Of a DNA stretch of 64,000 nt, positions 19,407-31,211 are shown piece after piece. Below the pieces are notes generated by a model. That model saw only the letters and a program-made list of their open reading frames with translations. It was not told where the DNA came from and did no database searches. Position 1 is the stretch's first letter. The number at the start of each line of letters is the position of its first letter. This stretch comes from Allomesorhizobium camelthorni (GTDB lineage: Bacteria > Pseudomonadota > Alphaproteobacteria > Rhizobiales > Rhizobiaceae): contig NZ_JAAKZF010000001.1 in assembly GCF_011045125.1 (NCBI RefSeq), positions 124,001 through 188,000 on the forward strand, in the 5' to 3' direction. Made by a program: the position numbers and the translations under genes.

Positions 19407-19970
19407 CTACAGCCGCGAAAGATCCTGGCCGATCGCTAGCTTCAGCAGTTCGGCCAGTTCGCGTGCGGCGCGGTTTTCCGCGTCGCGCTGGGCTCTGAGC
19501 GCGGCGAATTCCTGCCGCGGCCGGTCGTAGGACGAGGAAATCCGGCGCGTGCCCCGCGCTACCACCTCGCCGGTGCCGACTTTCGTCAGTCTGTAGGACG
19601 ACGTCATCACGATCGTCCCGGCCGACGGCCGGTCCTCACCCGTGGTCGTAGGCGCCAGCAATACACGGCTGTCCACCTCGGTTACGCCGAGGTCTAGCGA
19701 ATATTGCGCGTTGGCCGGCTGCCCTGCCCCGCCGTTCAGCATGAAGATCAGGTGATTGCGCACTTCCTGGGCATAGCGCGTCTGAACCGGCTTGATGTCG
19801 ATCGCCGGATACGCAGCCGCGGTGGTCGTCCCCGCTCCTCCCGGCGCCACTGCGTTCGAATAAAGCGGCCGCACCGTACATGCCGACGCGATGGCCATCG
19901 CCGCGATGCAGACGGATAGAACCACGCCGCGTAGGAGACCGGCCGGGGCTTTGCGTTCAGGCGACGACAT
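19407..19970 (-). CDS. lptE: LPS-assembly lipoprotein LptE
   Basis: 187 residues. A lipoprotein signal ends in ASAC (Cys31), followed by TVRPLYSN, the typical mature start of alphaproteobacterial LptE. Later blocks ([18 protein letters not shown] and [20 protein letters not shown]) match the family. LptE plugs the LptD barrel that inserts LPS in the outer membrane. Its start overlaps the end of leuS by 14 bases on the same strand, so the two are cotranscribed, a conserved arrangement in this order. Confidence 0.9.
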   Translation of the reverse strand: MSSPERKAPAGLLRGVVLSVCIAAMAIASACTVRPLYSNAVAPGGAGTTTAAAYPAIDIKPVQTRYAQEVRNHLIFMLNGGAGQPANAQYSLDLGVTEVDSRVLLAPTTTGEDRPSAGTIVMTSSYRLTKVGTGEVVARGTRRISSSYDRPRQEFAALRAQRDAENRAARELAELLKLAIGQDLSRL

Positions 19971-22590
19971 TGACGATCCTCTGCGGCACGACGATCACTT
20001 TTCGCGGGCTTTTCCCCTCGAGCGCCTTCTGCACGAAATCGAGTGCGAGCGCTGCCTTTTCGACGGCACCTTGATCTGCGTCGCGGGCGATTGTCAAATC
20101 GCCGCGCTTCTTGCCGTTGACCTGCACCGGATAGGTGATTTCGCTGTCGACGACGAGCGCCGGATCGAACTCCGGCCAGCGGCGATTCGCCACGAACCCC
20201 TCGCCGCCGAGTGCGGCCCAGCACTCCTCGGCCAGATGCGGCATCATCGGCGCGATCATTACCGTCAGCATGTCGACGGCCTCGCGGGCGGCCGCGCGCA
20301 GCGCCGGCTCAGCCTTGCCCGAAGCGATCACTGCGAACGGCGCCTGCATCGCGTTCACCAGTTCGTAGATTCTCGCCACCGCCTTGTTGAAGGAGAGCTT
20401 GCCGATATCTTCCCCGACCGCCTTCAGCGCCTTGTGGGCTGCCTTCGACAAGACGCCCGCCTCGCCCTCGCTGGCTGCCTGCGGCGCCTCGTCCGAAAGC
20501 TCGGCCGACGTCTCCGAAATCAGCCGCCAGACGCGCTGCACGAAGCGATGTGCGCCTTCCACGCCGGCTTCCGTCCAGATCACGTCGCGTTCCGGCGGCG
20601 AATCCGACAGCATGAACCAGCGCGCCGTGTCGGCGCCGTAGCTGGCGATGATATCGTCGGGATCGACGACATTCTTCTTCGACTTCGACATCTTCTCTAT
20701 CGAGCCGATCTCGATCTCTTCGCCCGTCGCAAGCAGCGTTGCTCGTCGTTTCCCGTCGCTCTCCTCGACCTTGACCTCGGCCGGCTGCACCCAGCCCTTC
20801 GGGCCCTTGTAGGTCTCGTGCACCACCATCCCTTGCGTGAACATGCCCTCGAACGGCTCCTTCACCTCGTTCAGATGGCCGGTAATCCGCATCGCCCGGG
20901 CGAAGAAGCGCGAGTAGAGCAGGTGCAGGATCGCGTGCTCGATGCCGCCGATATACTGGTTCACCGGCAGCCAGCCTTGCGGGCCGTCGGCATATTTCGG
21001 CGTCGTCGGGCTCTGTTCGTTCCACGGATCGGTGAAGCGAACGAAATACCAGGACGAATCGACGAAGGTGTCCATTGTGTCGGTGTCGCGCCGCGCCGGC
21101 TTGCCGCAGTTCGGGCAGTCGACGTGCTTCCACGTCGGATGATGGTCGAGCGGGTTGCCCGGCTTGTCGAAGCTGACTTCGGTCGGCAGCAGCACCGGCA
21201 AATCCTTGTCCGGCGTCGGCAGCGAGCCGCAATCGTCGCAATGGATGACCGGGATCGGGCAGCCCCAATAGCGCTGCCGCGAGATCAGCCAGTCGCGCAG
21301 GCGAAACTGCACCTTGCGCTCGCCTTGCGGGCGGTTGCCGACGGTCACGCCGGAGAGCCGCATGGCGACCTTGTCGAAAGCCTGTTTCGGAGTCATGCCG
21401 TCGAGGAAGCGCGAATTGATCATCACGCCGTCGTCGACATAGGCTTCGTCGATGATCTGGAAGGTTTTCGCGTCCGCATCTTCCGGCATCACGACCGGGA
21501 CGACCGGCAGGCCGTATTTGTTGGCGAAGTCGAGGTCGCGCTGGTCGCCAGACGGGCAGCCGAAGATGGCGCCGGTGCCGTAATCCATCAGCACGAAATT
21601 CGCGACATAGACCGGCAGCGTCCAGCTTTCGTCGAACGGATGGATGACGCGGATGCCGGTGTCGAAACCCTTCTTTTCCGCAGTTTCGATCTCTGCGGCC
21701 GACGTGCCCATCCGGTGCACTTCGTCGATAAACCCGGCGAGCGCCGGATCGTTTTCGGCGGCCTTGCGGGCCAGCGGATGGTCGGCTGCGACGGCCATGA
21801 AGGAGGCGCCGAAGATCGTGTCGGGACGCGTCGTGTAGACCTCGAGCTCGGTCTCGCCTTCGGGCGAGGTTTCCTTCGCCAGCTTCCAGCGGATCAGCAT
21901 GCCTTCCGAGCGGCCGATCCAGTTCGACTGCATGACACGGACTTTTTCCGGCCATTTGTCGAGCGTGTCGAGGCTGTCGAGCAGTTCCTGCGACATAGAC
22001 GTGATCTTGAAGAACCATTGCGTCAGGTCGCGCTGCTCGACCAGGGCGCCGGAGCGCCAGCCGCGGCCGTCGATCACCTGCTCGTTGGCGAGCACGGTCA
22101 TGTCTTCCGGATCCCAGTTGACCTTGGCCGACTTGCGCTCGACCAGTCCGGCGCGCCAGAAATCCAGGAACATCTTCTGCTGATGGCGGTAATAGCTCGG
22201 ATCGCAGGTGGCGATCTCGCGGGCCCAGTCGAGCGACAGGCCCATCGTCTTCAACTGGCCCTTCATCGTTTCGATGTTGGCATAGGTCCAGTCGCGCGGA
22301 TTGACCTTGTTGTCGCGCGCGGCGTTCTCGGCCGGCAAGCCGAAAGCGTCCCAGCCCATCGGATGCAGCACGTTGTAGTCCATGGCGCGACGCCAGCGCG
22401 CAACCACATCGCCCATCGCATAGTTGCGGACATGGCCCATATGGATGCGCCCGGACGGATACGGGAACATTTCGAGCACGTAGTATTTCGGGCGCGGATC
22501 GTCGTTCTGCGTCTCGAACAGCTTTTCGTCATCCCAGGCCTTTTGCCATTTGGGTTCGGACGCGCGCGGATTGTATCGTTCGGTTGCCAT
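19957..22590 (-). CDS. leuS: Leucyl-tRNA synthetase
   Basis: 877 residues from ATG 22590 ([19 protein letters not shown]). This class Ia synthetase has HMGH (residues 50-53) and [12 protein letters not shown] as the two ATP-binding signatures. The editing domain is inserted ([15 protein letters not shown]), and a zinc-like [24 protein letters not shown] segment is present. The open frame continues 105 codons upstream, but that stretch has no resemblance to the family. It diverges from yggS with 115 bp between starts and overlaps lptE downstream. Confidence 0.98.
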   Translation of the reverse strand: MATERYNPRASEPKWQKAWDDEKLFETQNDDPRPKYYVLEMFPYPSGRIHMGHVRNYAMGDVVARWRRAMDYNVLHPMGWDAFGLPAENAARDNKVNPRDWTYANIETMKGQLKTMGLSLDWAREIATCDPSYYRHQQKMFLDFWRAGLVERKSAKVNWDPEDMTVLANEQVIDGRGWRSGALVEQRDLTQWFFKITSMSQELLDSLDTLDKWPEKVRVMQSNWIGRSEGMLIRWKLAKETSPEGETELEVYTTRPDTIFGASFMAVAADHPLARKAAENDPALAGFIDEVHRMGTSAAEIETAEKKGFDTGIRVIHPFDESWTLPVYVANFVLMDYGTGAIFGCPSGDQRDLDFANKYGLPVVPVVMPEDADAKTFQIIDEAYVDDGVMINSRFLDGMTPKQAFDKVAMRLSGVTVGNRPQGERKVQFRLRDWLISRQRYWGCPIPVIHCDDCGSLPTPDKDLPVLLPTEVSFDKPGNPLDHHPTWKHVDCPNCGKPARRDTDTMDTFVDSSWYFVRFTDPWNEQSPTTPKYADGPQGWLPVNQYIGGIEHAILHLLYSRFFARAMRITGHLNEVKEPFEGMFTQGMVVHETYKGPKGWVQPAEVKVEESDGKRRATLLATGEEIEIGSIEKMSKSKKNVVDPDDIIASYGADTARWFMLSDSPPERDVIWTEAGVEGAHRFVQRVWRLISETSAELSDEAPQAASEGEAGVLSKAAHKALKAVGEDIGKLSFNKAVARIYELVNAMQAPFAVIASGKAEPALRAAAREAVDMLTVMIAPMMPHLAEECWAALGGEGFVANRRWPEFDPALVVDSEITYPVQVNGKKRGDLTIARDADQGAVEKAALALDFVQKALEGKSPRKVIVVPQRIVNVVA

Positions 22591-22705
22591 GACCGGTTTT
22601 TCACTTAAAAGACGTGCGGATTGACGGACGGGCGGACCTTCACCACGGTTTGCCGAACCCGTCAACACCATGGCCCGCTGCGGCGGCGCACGACAACCGG
22701 GATAT

Positions 22706-23374
22706 ATGGACATGACGGATGCGGTCGAACAGCTTGCCGCGGTGAGGACGAAAATCGCCGCCGCCGAACGGCAGGCCGGTCGCGAGCCGGGTTCGGTCAC
22801 CCTGGTTGCGGTGTCGAAAACCTTCGACGCGACAGCAATCCGCCCCGTGCTCGTGGCCGGCCAGCGGGTGTTCGGCGAGAACCGGGTGCAGGAAGCGCAA
22901 GGCAAGTGGCCGGCGCTGAAGGCCGAATTCCCCGATGTCGAGCTTCACCTCATCGGCCCGCTCCAGTCGAACAAGGCCAAGGAGGCCGTGGCGCTGTTCG
23001 ATGTCATCGAGACGATCGATCGCGAGAAGATCGCGGCAGCACTTGCCGCCGAAATCCGCAAGCAGGGCAGGTCGCCGCGGCTCTATGTCCAGGTCAACAC
23101 CGGCTCGGAGCCGCAGAAGGCGGGCATCGAGCCGCGCCAGGCAGTCGCCTTCGTCAAGCGCTGCCGCGATGTCCACGGCCTTGCCATCGAAGGGCTGATG
23201 TGCCTCCCGCCGATCGAGGAAAATCCCGGCCCGCATTTCGCGCTCCTTGAAAAACTCGCTCGCGAGGCCGACCTAGAAAGGCTTTCCATGGGCATGTCCG
23301 GCGACTATGAACTCGCCATTGCCTTCGGCGCCACGAGTGTGCGGGTAGGATCGGCGATTTTCGGAAGCCGCTAA
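22706..23374 (+). CDS. yggS: YggS/PROSC family pyridoxal-phosphate-binding protein
   Basis: 222 residues, a single TIM-barrel like the N-terminal domain of alanine racemase. The PLP lysine lies in [32 protein letters not shown] and [22 protein letters not shown] are family blocks, and the phosphate-binding end [25 protein letters not shown] is intact. The family manages free PLP and affects amino-acid balance; no enzymatic reaction is established. Start ATG 22706 (or 22712) is preferred to the longer frame at 22670. Confidence 0.95.
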   Translation: MDMTDAVEQLAAVRTKIAAAERQAGREPGSVTLVAVSKTFDATAIRPVLVAGQRVFGENRVQEAQGKWPALKAEFPDVELHLIGPLQSNKAKEAVALFDVIETIDREKIAAALAAEIRKQGRSPRLYVQVNTGSEPQKAGIEPRQAVAFVKRCRDVHGLAIEGLMCLPPIEENPGPHFALLEKLAREADLERLSMGMSGDYELAIAFGATSVRVGSAIFGSR

Positions 23375-23426
23375 TCGTCTGTCGTGCTTCGCGGTCGCGA
23401 TCGTTTTCCAGTTAGGTTTGCAGGTA

Positions 23427-25355
23427 ATGGACGTCAGAGATTACAGGCCGGATATTGACGGCCTCAGGGCAATTGCCGTGCTCAGCGTGGTCCTGTTCCA
23501 TTTCGGCTGGAGCCAATTTTCCGGCGGCTTCATCGGCGTCGATGTCTTCTTCGTCATCAGCGGATACCTGATCACCAGGCTGATCACCGGCGAAGTCGCC
23601 TCCACCGGCGCCTTCCATTTTCGGCGTTTCTACGTGAGGCGAATGCGCCGGCTCTTTCCGGCCTTGGCCGTCGTGCTCCTGCTCAGCGCAATCGCCGCCG
23701 CATTCATCTTCTCGCCGGAGCACCTCAAGCGGTTCAGCCGCGAGCTGATGACGGCGGCGCTGTCGGTGTCGAACATCTTCTTCTTCACCGTCAGCGGTTA
23801 TTTCGATATCGCAAAGAAATTTCAGGCGCTGCTCCACACCTGGTCGCTCGGCGTCGAAGAGCAGTTCTATCTCGTCTGGCCGGTTCTCATTGTATGGGCG
23901 ATGCGGTCCGGGCGCCGGATCCTGCCGGTGGCCCTCATGGCAGCGGCTATTGCGAGCCTTTATTACGCGCAGACGCTCGACGACCGGTCGGCCGCCTTTT
24001 TTCTCACGCCGTTCCGCATCTTCGAATTCGCCATCGGCGCCGGCCTCGTCTGGATGGTGAAAGTCCAGCCTGCGAACAAACTCCTGCTGGAGCCGATCCT
24101 GCTCTGCGGACTTGGCGCGATCGGGTACGCGGTCTTCGCCTATTCGTCGAAAACGCATCTCCCAGGGCTGCTGACGCTGACGCCGACGGTCGGTGCTGCG
24201 CTCGCGATCTACGCCGGCCGCGCCCGCTATACCGGCCTGCTCCTGCGGAATCCCTTGTCGGTCTGGGTCGGCAAGATCAGCTACTCGCTCTATCTGGTTC
24301 ACTGGCCCCTGGTTATTTTTTACGCGTACATCACCGGCGAGCCGTTTACCGCCAACGAGCGGGTTGGCCTTCTTGCCGTCTCGATCGCGCTTGCCGCCAT
24401 GATCCACTACGGCGTCGAACAGCCGCTGCGGCGGCCGCGGGCCCAGGCCGAAGGCGGCAATGTCGGCTTCATGAAAGGTCTCGTGGCTGCCACGTTGCTG
24501 TTCCTGGTTTTTGGAGTGAGCGTCATTCTGGGCCAGGGATGGGCCTGGAGACTGTCGCCAGATGCGGCCAAACTGCTGGCCAGCACCACCCGCGAAATTG
24601 AAATGCAAGGCGAGTGCCAATACGAGACCGCGCGATTGAACGAAGCCTTCCAACGGACATTCGACGGCTGCGTTGCCGAGGCCGGAAAGGCTGTGCTCAT
24701 CATCGGCGATAGCCATGCCAGCGATCTGTTCAACGCAATTGCTCACAACGGCGCCCGGCGCCACGTCGTCGGCGTGGCGGATGGTGGCTGCCGGCCGATC
24801 GGACCTGAGGCCTGCCGCTACGCCGAATTCGGCGCCTTCATCGCCGCCAACAGGGACAACATCGCCGGCGTAGTGTTTGTTCAGATGGGGGGCTATTTTC
24901 TGACCGACTTGAGACATCTGCCGGTCGATACCGACGGAATCGACGAGACCATCGATTATCTGGCCAGGTTCGCGCAGCCCGGCATCCCCTTGCTCTGGGT
25001 GGGGCCGCAATGGGAGCCGTATTACGAGGTCGACCAGTTCGTCGCGACGATGCCGGCGGTCGAGCGGCCGGATTACCTGCGCAACAGTTCCGTCCACATC
25101 GCCGACGTCGATGCGGCCATCGACGCAGTCGTCAGGCGCCGCGAATCACCGGTCGACTACGTGTCGCGGACCGCGATCCTCGGCCCGCTTACCGCCGGCC
25201 AGTTCGTCGTTGACGGCGAATACACCTATTCCGACACGGACCACTGGTCCGCCAAGGGCGAGGAGGTGTTCGGAAGACGCCTTCTTGCCGGCAGCGCCGA
25301 GCTGCGCGAGCTGTTCGGACTGCGCGAAGACCGGCAGACCGCGCCGGGCGCATAA
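23427..25355 (+). CDS. OafA/YrhL-type O-acyltransferase with SGNH domain
   Basis: 642 residues. The N-terminal acyltransferase-3 domain has about ten membrane helices (YRPDIDGLRAIAVLSVVLFH, GFIGVDVFFVISGYLI, HTWSLGVEEQFYLVWPV). After residue 375 comes a periplasmic SGNH domain: IIGDSHASDLFNAI is block I with the Ser nucleophile, and DTDHWSAKGEE has the Asp-His pair. Such two-part proteins move an acyl group, often acetyl, across the membrane onto O-antigen, exopolysaccharide or cell-wall glycans. ATG 23427 was chosen. No glycan genes are adjacent, so the acceptor is unknown. Confidence 0.9.
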   Translation: MDVRDYRPDIDGLRAIAVLSVVLFHFGWSQFSGGFIGVDVFFVISGYLITRLITGEVASTGAFHFRRFYVRRMRRLFPALAVVLLLSAIAAAFIFSPEHLKRFSRELMTAALSVSNIFFFTVSGYFDIAKKFQALLHTWSLGVEEQFYLVWPVLIVWAMRSGRRILPVALMAAAIASLYYAQTLDDRSAAFFLTPFRIFEFAIGAGLVWMVKVQPANKLLLEPILLCGLGAIGYAVFAYSSKTHLPGLLTLTPTVGAALAIYAGRARYTGLLLRNPLSVWVGKISYSLYLVHWPLVIFYAYITGEPFTANERVGLLAVSIALAAMIHYGVEQPLRRPRAQAEGGNVGFMKGLVAATLLFLVFGVSVILGQGWAWRLSPDAAKLLASTTREIEMQGECQYETARLNEAFQRTFDGCVAEAGKAVLIIGDSHASDLFNAIAHNGARRHVVGVADGGCRPIGPEACRYAEFGAFIAANRDNIAGVVFVQMGGYFLTDLRHLPVDTDGIDETIDYLARFAQPGIPLLWVGPQWEPYYEVDQFVATMPAVERPDYLRNSSVHIADVDAAIDAVVRRRESPVDYVSRTAILGPLTAGQFVVDGEYTYSDTDHWSAKGEEVFGRRLLAGSAELRELFGLREDRQTAPGA

Positions 25356-25383
25356 CGCGTCGGCCTAGGTCCACCGCCGCTCC

Positions 25384-25656
25384 TCAGTGCAGCACGAACT
25401 CCCCGTCCACCTTGCGCCATTCGTTCGGCGCGATCAGCTTCTGGTGTGTATAGGTCACTGAGTGCAGCGGACCATCGAGTTTTGTCCGCCAGAAATCGAT
25501 GAACTTCACCAGCACCGGAAACTTCGGCGCGATGTCGTATTCCTGCCAGATGAAGGTCTGCAGCAGATGCGGGTGGTCGGGCAGATGGTAGAGGAACTGT
25601 GCGGTGGTCAGCCCGTACCCATTCAGCATCAATTCCATTTCCGAAATGTCGCGCAT
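25384..25656 (-). CDS. usg: Usg family protein
   Basis: About 90 residues. MELMLNGYGLTTAQFLYHLPDHPHLLQTFIWQEYDIAPKFP and FIDFWRTKLDGPLHSVTYTH are characteristic of the small Usg proteins first noted beside trp genes of Caulobacter and found widely in alphaproteobacteria. Function is unknown. The frame opens at TTG 25680 with GGAGG abutting it. ATG 25656 fits the family start better but lacks a clear ribosome-binding site, so the N-terminus is uncertain. Confidence 0.85.
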   Translation of the reverse strand: MRDISEMELMLNGYGLTTAQFLYHLPDHPHLLQTFIWQEYDIAPKFPVLVKFIDFWRTKLDGPLHSVTYTHQKLIAPNEWRKVDGEFVLH

Positions 25657-25967
25657 GCGTTCTTCGAGCCTTTCAGACAATCCTCCACCGCCAGAGTGTG
25701 CGGCGCGATGGTTAACCGTCTATTGACAACGCAATCTAGCCGAATCGGGTTTCATTCGCAAAATCAAATGCTTGGCAGCATCTGTCGGTGAGTGCTGACA
25801 GTGCAACGGCGGCTCTCGTCCTGTGCGGGTGCGGCACGCCGCCACGCAAATCCAAGGTCTAATATTGTGGCGGGCGGCCAAATGATAATAAATGCCCGCG
25901 AATCCGCCCTTGCAGCGGAAATTCCGGCGGTGTCGAAGCCGGCTTCAATTCGGGAGGGAGACAGAGA
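25657..25967. promoter_or_regulatory. Divergent usg / acsA control region
   Basis: This 311-bp gap carries both promoters. A TTGACA hexamer on the plus strand at 25723-25728 is the best -35 candidate, but no good -10 sits at 17 bp. A strong ribosome-binding site GGGAGGGAG lies at the right end before acsA. No RNA gene or repeat was recognised. Confidence 0.35.
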
Positions 25968-27935
<1,968 letters not shown>

Positions 27936-27939
27936 GAAT

Positions 27940-29217
27940 CTATCTATACAAGTCGGCCCGGGTCGGCGGCAGCCCGCTCGCGCCGCGCGCCCGCCTCGTC
28001 GCCACGGCCTGGTAGATCAGCACCGAGCCGCCGTCGAAGCCGAGCGAGCAGCCGGTGAGATAGAGAAGCCACAGCCTGGCCTTCGTCTCGCCGACCTCCG
28101 CGATGGCCTCGTCGAAGCGGGCGTGCAACCGTTCCGCCCACAACCGGCAGGTGCGGGCATAATGCTCGCGCAAATTCTCGACGTCGTGAACCTCGAAGCC
28201 ATAGGCCTCCAGGTTTTCCACCGTCATGCCGATATGGTCGACCTCGCCGCCCGGAAAGATGTACTTGATCAGCGCCTTATAGCTCGGAGCCTTGCGCCTC
28301 CAGGCCTTCCTGTCCCGCTTCATGCGCCGTGTGATCGCATGGTGCAGATAGATGCCGCCGGGTTTGAGCAGCCGGCGGACCGCCAGGAAATAGGCCTCGT
28401 GATTGGCGAGGCCGAGATGCTCGAACATGCCGATCGACGATATCTTGTCGAATTTTCCGGTCAGTTCGGAACAAGGCTTCACCTCGATGGTGATCCGGTC
28501 CTCCAGCCCTTCGGCGCGGATTCGCTCGCGGGCGAGCGCGGTCTGCGCTTCCGACAGCGAGACGCCGTGGCCGATAGCCCCATAGTGCTTGGCGGCGTGG
28601 ATCAGCATGGCGCCCCAGCCGCAGCCTATGTCGAGCAGCGTCTCGCCGGGTTTCAGCCGCAGCTTGCGGCAGATATAGTCGAGCTTGTCGGCCTGCGCCT
28701 GGTCGATGCCGTTGGCGAAATCCTTGAAGTAGCCGCAACTGTAGACCATGCGCTCGTCGAGGAAGAGCCGGTAGAAAGCGTTCGAGATGTCGTAATGGTG
28801 GGTGATCGCCTCCTTGTTGGAGCCGCTGACGAAGGGGTTACGCCCGGCAAGCCGGTCGAGCGCCGCATCGCGACCGCTCGAAAGCATGAGCGCCGGCAGA
28901 TCGCGCAACAATTGCAGTTTTGGAAGCTGGCGCAGCTTCGCCTTCAGTTTCCCCTGCGGGCGGCGCTCGACGATGTCGAACAGCGACCCGTTCTCGACAT
29001 CGATGGCCTTGGAAATCCAGAGTGCGATCAGCGTATCAAAGACCGGACGCCGTAAGACGCGGCCGACCATGCCGCTGTCGTTGATCGCCACCACCGGCCC
29101 GTCGGCAGGCCCTATGCGCTCGCCGTTCCACAGCCGCACCGCAAAATCCGGCTTCACCTCGCTGATTACGGTCCGGATGATCCGGGCTGCCCTGTCTGCG
29201 CTGTCCATCCTCTCCAT
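27940..29217 (-). CDS. cfa: Cyclopropane-fatty-acyl-phospholipid synthase family
   Basis: 425 residues. SAM motif I is LDIGCGWGAMLIHAAKHYG. The preceding segment THHYDISNAFYRLFLDERMVYSCGYF binds lipid and bicarbonate in CFA synthases, and FEHLGLANHEAYFLAV and PGGEVDHIGMTVENLEAYG follow. It adds a methylene bridge to unsaturated acyl chains in the membrane, an acid-stress and stationary-phase trait in rhizobia. The frame runs 46 codons further up to 29355. ATG 29217 (MERMDSADRAARI) or 29208 are credible starts. Confidence 0.92.
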   Translation of the reverse strand: MERMDSADRAARIIRTVISEVKPDFAVRLWNGERIGPADGPVVAINDSGMVGRVLRRPVFDTLIALWISKAIDVENGSLFDIVERRPQGKLKAKLRQLPKLQLLRDLPALMLSSGRDAALDRLAGRNPFVSGSNKEAITHHYDISNAFYRLFLDERMVYSCGYFKDFANGIDQAQADKLDYICRKLRLKPGETLLDIGCGWGAMLIHAAKHYGAIGHGVSLSEAQTALARERIRAEGLEDRITIEVKPCSELTGKFDKISSIGMFEHLGLANHEAYFLAVRRLLKPGGIYLHHAITRRMKRDRKAWRRKAPSYKALIKYIFPGGEVDHIGMTVENLEAYGFEVHDVENLREHYARTCRLWAERLHARFDEAIAEVGETKARLWLLYLTGCSLGFDGGSVLIYQAVATRRARGASGLPPTRADLYR

Positions 29218-29348
29218 GCCGCCGGATGGGGATTCCGGCGTCCCCTTGGCAGGGACATGATGGCCGCTGCGGCCCGCCGCCACAACGGCTTTGTTGCATC
29301 CGGGGCACGCTTCCGGCGAATTTTGCACCCACACTTGCCATTTCCAAG

Positions 29349-29376
29349 TGAACACCCCATCCTTGGCGTGTGTTCA
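29349..29376 (+). promoter_or_regulatory. Dyad TGAACAC-N14-GTGTTCA before the small structured unit
   Basis: A perfect 7-bp inverted repeat at 29349-29355 and 29370-29376, 24 to 51 bases before the small ORF. A second dyad, CACTTG-N7-CAAGTG, lies at 29332-29350 and abuts it. These could be a regulator site or, if transcribed, 5' UTR stems. Confidence 0.45.
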
Positions 29377-29399
29377 ACAAATCGAAAGGAGGTGATCCG

Positions 29400-29471
29400 A
29401 TGTCGAGTGATTTCGTTTTCCAGAACGTGGCCTCAGCGGATTGTCCTTTCGGGAAGCAGCCTTCCCGTTAA
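29400..29471 (+). CDS. 23-codon small ORF with an exceptionally strong ribosome-binding site
   Basis: ATG 29400 to TAA 29471 encodes a 23-residue peptide starting MSSDFVFQNVASADCPF and ending QPSR, with no hydrophobic anchor. The Shine-Dalgarno is the longest match to the 16S tail that I saw in this window. The last third of the ORF lies in a perfect 7-bp hairpin. Ribosomes reading the ORF would open that hairpin, so the ORF could work as a leader sensor instead of making a functional peptide. No homologue is known to me. Confidence 0.45.
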   Translation: MSSDFVFQNVASADCPFGKQPSR

Positions 29472-29543
29472 CGGCGCAAGATGCGCGGCTGGTGGTCCCT
29501 TGAGGACCACGGCCAGGGGGCCGCGCCACGGACGGAAACACGG

Positions 29544-29587
29544 AAGGCCGCCTGCTTCGAAAGAAGCGGCGGCCTTTTCCTTTTGTT
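29544..29587 (+). terminator. Intrinsic terminator with GAAA tetraloop
   Basis: The 9-bp outer stem AAGGCCGCC/GGCGGCCTT (29544-29552 with 29568-29576), a one-base bulge and the 5-bp inner stem GCTTC/GAAGC close a GAAA loop. A T-rich tail (TTCCTTTTGTT) follows. The T-run is only on the plus side, so it ends the small plus-strand unit and not the minus-strand VWA gene. Confidence 0.85.
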
Positions 29588-29591
29588 GTGC

Positions 29592-30950
29592 CTATTTGGT
29601 CAGCGCCAGCCGCTCGATGTTGCGCGCGATCTCCTGGAAGGCTTTGTCGAGTTCGGCTCCGGTTGAAGTCTGGTAATAGTGCTTGACGCTGCCGGTATCG
29701 GGGGTGGCGCAATCCTTCATCACGTCTTTCGCGTAGCTGTTTTCGAGCTTGAAACCCACGCTGAAGATTTCAATGTTCTGCGCGCGCATGGCCGCGCAGA
29801 GTTTCTTCGCGGCGGTTCGGGTGGGCTCCTTGCCCGCGTCGTTATAGACCTCAGACGATTTGTTTGCGTCGAAGTAGGACAGGTTGAATTCGCCGTCGGT
29901 CATCAGGATCGCGTATTTGGCAACCTTTTTGGGGTCGAACTTCACCGGTCGCGCGCTTTCCTCGAGAACGCCCGACCATCGTTCCGAAAGCATATACCAG
30001 GCCCACTGGATGCCGATATGGCCAGCGGTGCCGCCCTCGGCCACGAAGCTGTCTATCGTGGTTTTAAGCGCGTCGGCGTTGGCTGTCAGCGGAGCCAGAG
30101 CGGCAACCGGGCAGGCGCGGGTTTTTCTATCTTCGGAAAAATCGGTCAGAAGCAAATCGCGGTTGACCATCGCGACATCCGGACCGGCATCCGTATACTG
30201 CTCGTTTCCTTTGCGTTCGGTTGCGCAATTGTCCGGACGAGACCCGCCGGAAGCGGCAATCGGGGCTTCCGAACCAGGCGCCTGCTTGCGATCGGAAGCG
30301 TCACGCTCGACAAAGACGCTGGTGCTGGCCAGGCTGCCGGCGTTCACCGAATTGGCGTAAGGCACGATCGCCACGCGGACGCGCGGCTTCTTCGGATCCT
30401 GACCGGCAAGGAACGCGTCGACTGCGTTCTTCGCCGCCGTTTTCAGATCCTTGATCTTCTGGCCCGCCATCGACCCGGTAACGTCCAGCATCATCGCCAC
30501 CTCGATCGTCTTGTCGGAATAGACGGCGGCCGAACTGATCGAACCGCGGGGATCCTTGGCCGAGAAGATCGGGAACGCCAGGTTCACATTGGCGTAAGCC
30601 GTCGCTTCGATGGTCTTCGCCGTACGGTCGATCACCAGGCTGTCCAGCACGAACCGGTCCGTCGTGGCGAATTTGGGATCGCTGTTGGCGTGAAGGAACG
30701 CCTCGACCATCTTGCGTGCTTCCTCCTCTTCGATAGCGCCCGTCGTCAGGTCGCGCGCTGTCGAGGTCACGGCCGAATCGAGCGCGTTGCGCAGGCTGGA
30801 TTTGAGCTGATAGGACTGCGCGACGTTGACGCCATAGCCCACCGACAGCATCAGCATCGAGGCGATCACCCCGGTCAGCACGGCGAAATTGCCGCTTCGG
30901 TCGCTGGCCAGATCGCCGGCAAGCTGTATCGTCTTCTCGAAAATCCGCAT
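29592..30950 (-). CDS. TadE/TadG-like pilus-assembly protein with VWA domain
   Basis: 452 residues. A short basic start is followed by one membrane segment (about 22-42, SGNFAVLTGVIASMLMLSVGYG), the TadE/G-like anchor that begins FAV/A-I-A. From about residue 150 a von Willebrand A domain has the MIDAS motif DVTGSM, with later TDGEFN. TadG proteins belong to Flp-pilus tad loci, but no other tad gene is here; Rhizobiales carry several orphan copies. ATG 30950 (MRIFEKTIQL) is preceded by AGGA. Likely exported to the periplasm and adhesion-related. Confidence 0.8.
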   Translation of the reverse strand: MRIFEKTIQLAGDLASDRSGNFAVLTGVIASMLMLSVGYGVNVAQSYQLKSSLRNALDSAVTSTARDLTTGAIEEEEARKMVEAFLHANSDPKFATTDRFVLDSLVIDRTAKTIEATAYANVNLAFPIFSAKDPRGSISSAAVYSDKTIEVAMMLDVTGSMAGQKIKDLKTAAKNAVDAFLAGQDPKKPRVRVAIVPYANSVNAGSLASTSVFVERDASDRKQAPGSEAPIAASGGSRPDNCATERKGNEQYTDAGPDVAMVNRDLLLTDFSEDRKTRACPVAALAPLTANADALKTTIDSFVAEGGTAGHIGIQWAWYMLSERWSGVLEESARPVKFDPKKVAKYAILMTDGEFNLSYFDANKSSEVYNDAGKEPTRTAAKKLCAAMRAQNIEIFSVGFKLENSYAKDVMKDCATPDTGSVKHYYQTSTGAELDKAFQEIARNIERLALTK

Positions 30951-31211
30951 CGTTCCTGCCTCCGCCATGCGGGCAAAAGCCCGCCTGACCGAGGCAGTGC
31001 AGGAATCCGGCCGGATATTCGCGGGAATCGAGCTTGGCTCGACTGCAAAGCGTAGGCCTTTGTTTTAAAAGCGCTTTCCTGATCTTGGTGGTAAACCGCA
31101 GGTTAACGTCCAAGTCGGGTTTTAAGTCCTGGCACCACCTTGCCAGACGGAAGCGGAAGCGCGACGGAAGACCTGTGCCACAGCGGGACGGCGTCCCTGT
31201 GCCATACCGGT

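Larger units (their letters stand above)
29385..29587 (+). ncRNA. Candidate small structured RNA with extended Shine-Dalgarno and own terminator
   Basis: This is a plus-strand unit between two minus-strand genes. It begins with AAAGGAGGTGATCC (29385-29398), an exact complement of the usual 14-base 3' tail of bacterial 16S rRNA, two bases before an ATG. Three perfect hairpins follow: CGGGAAG/CTTCCCG (29450-29467, 4-nt loop), GCGC/GCGC (29474-29486) and GTGGTCC/GGACCAC (29492-29510, 5-nt loop). It ends with a strong terminator at 29544-29587. Either a short mRNA with a regulatory 3' part or a small RNA. I do not recognise the family. Confidence 0.55.

Noticed and set aside
19891-22608. 905-residue plus-strand frame opposite leuS
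   Set aside because: Antisense shadow; leuS has all synthetase motifs.
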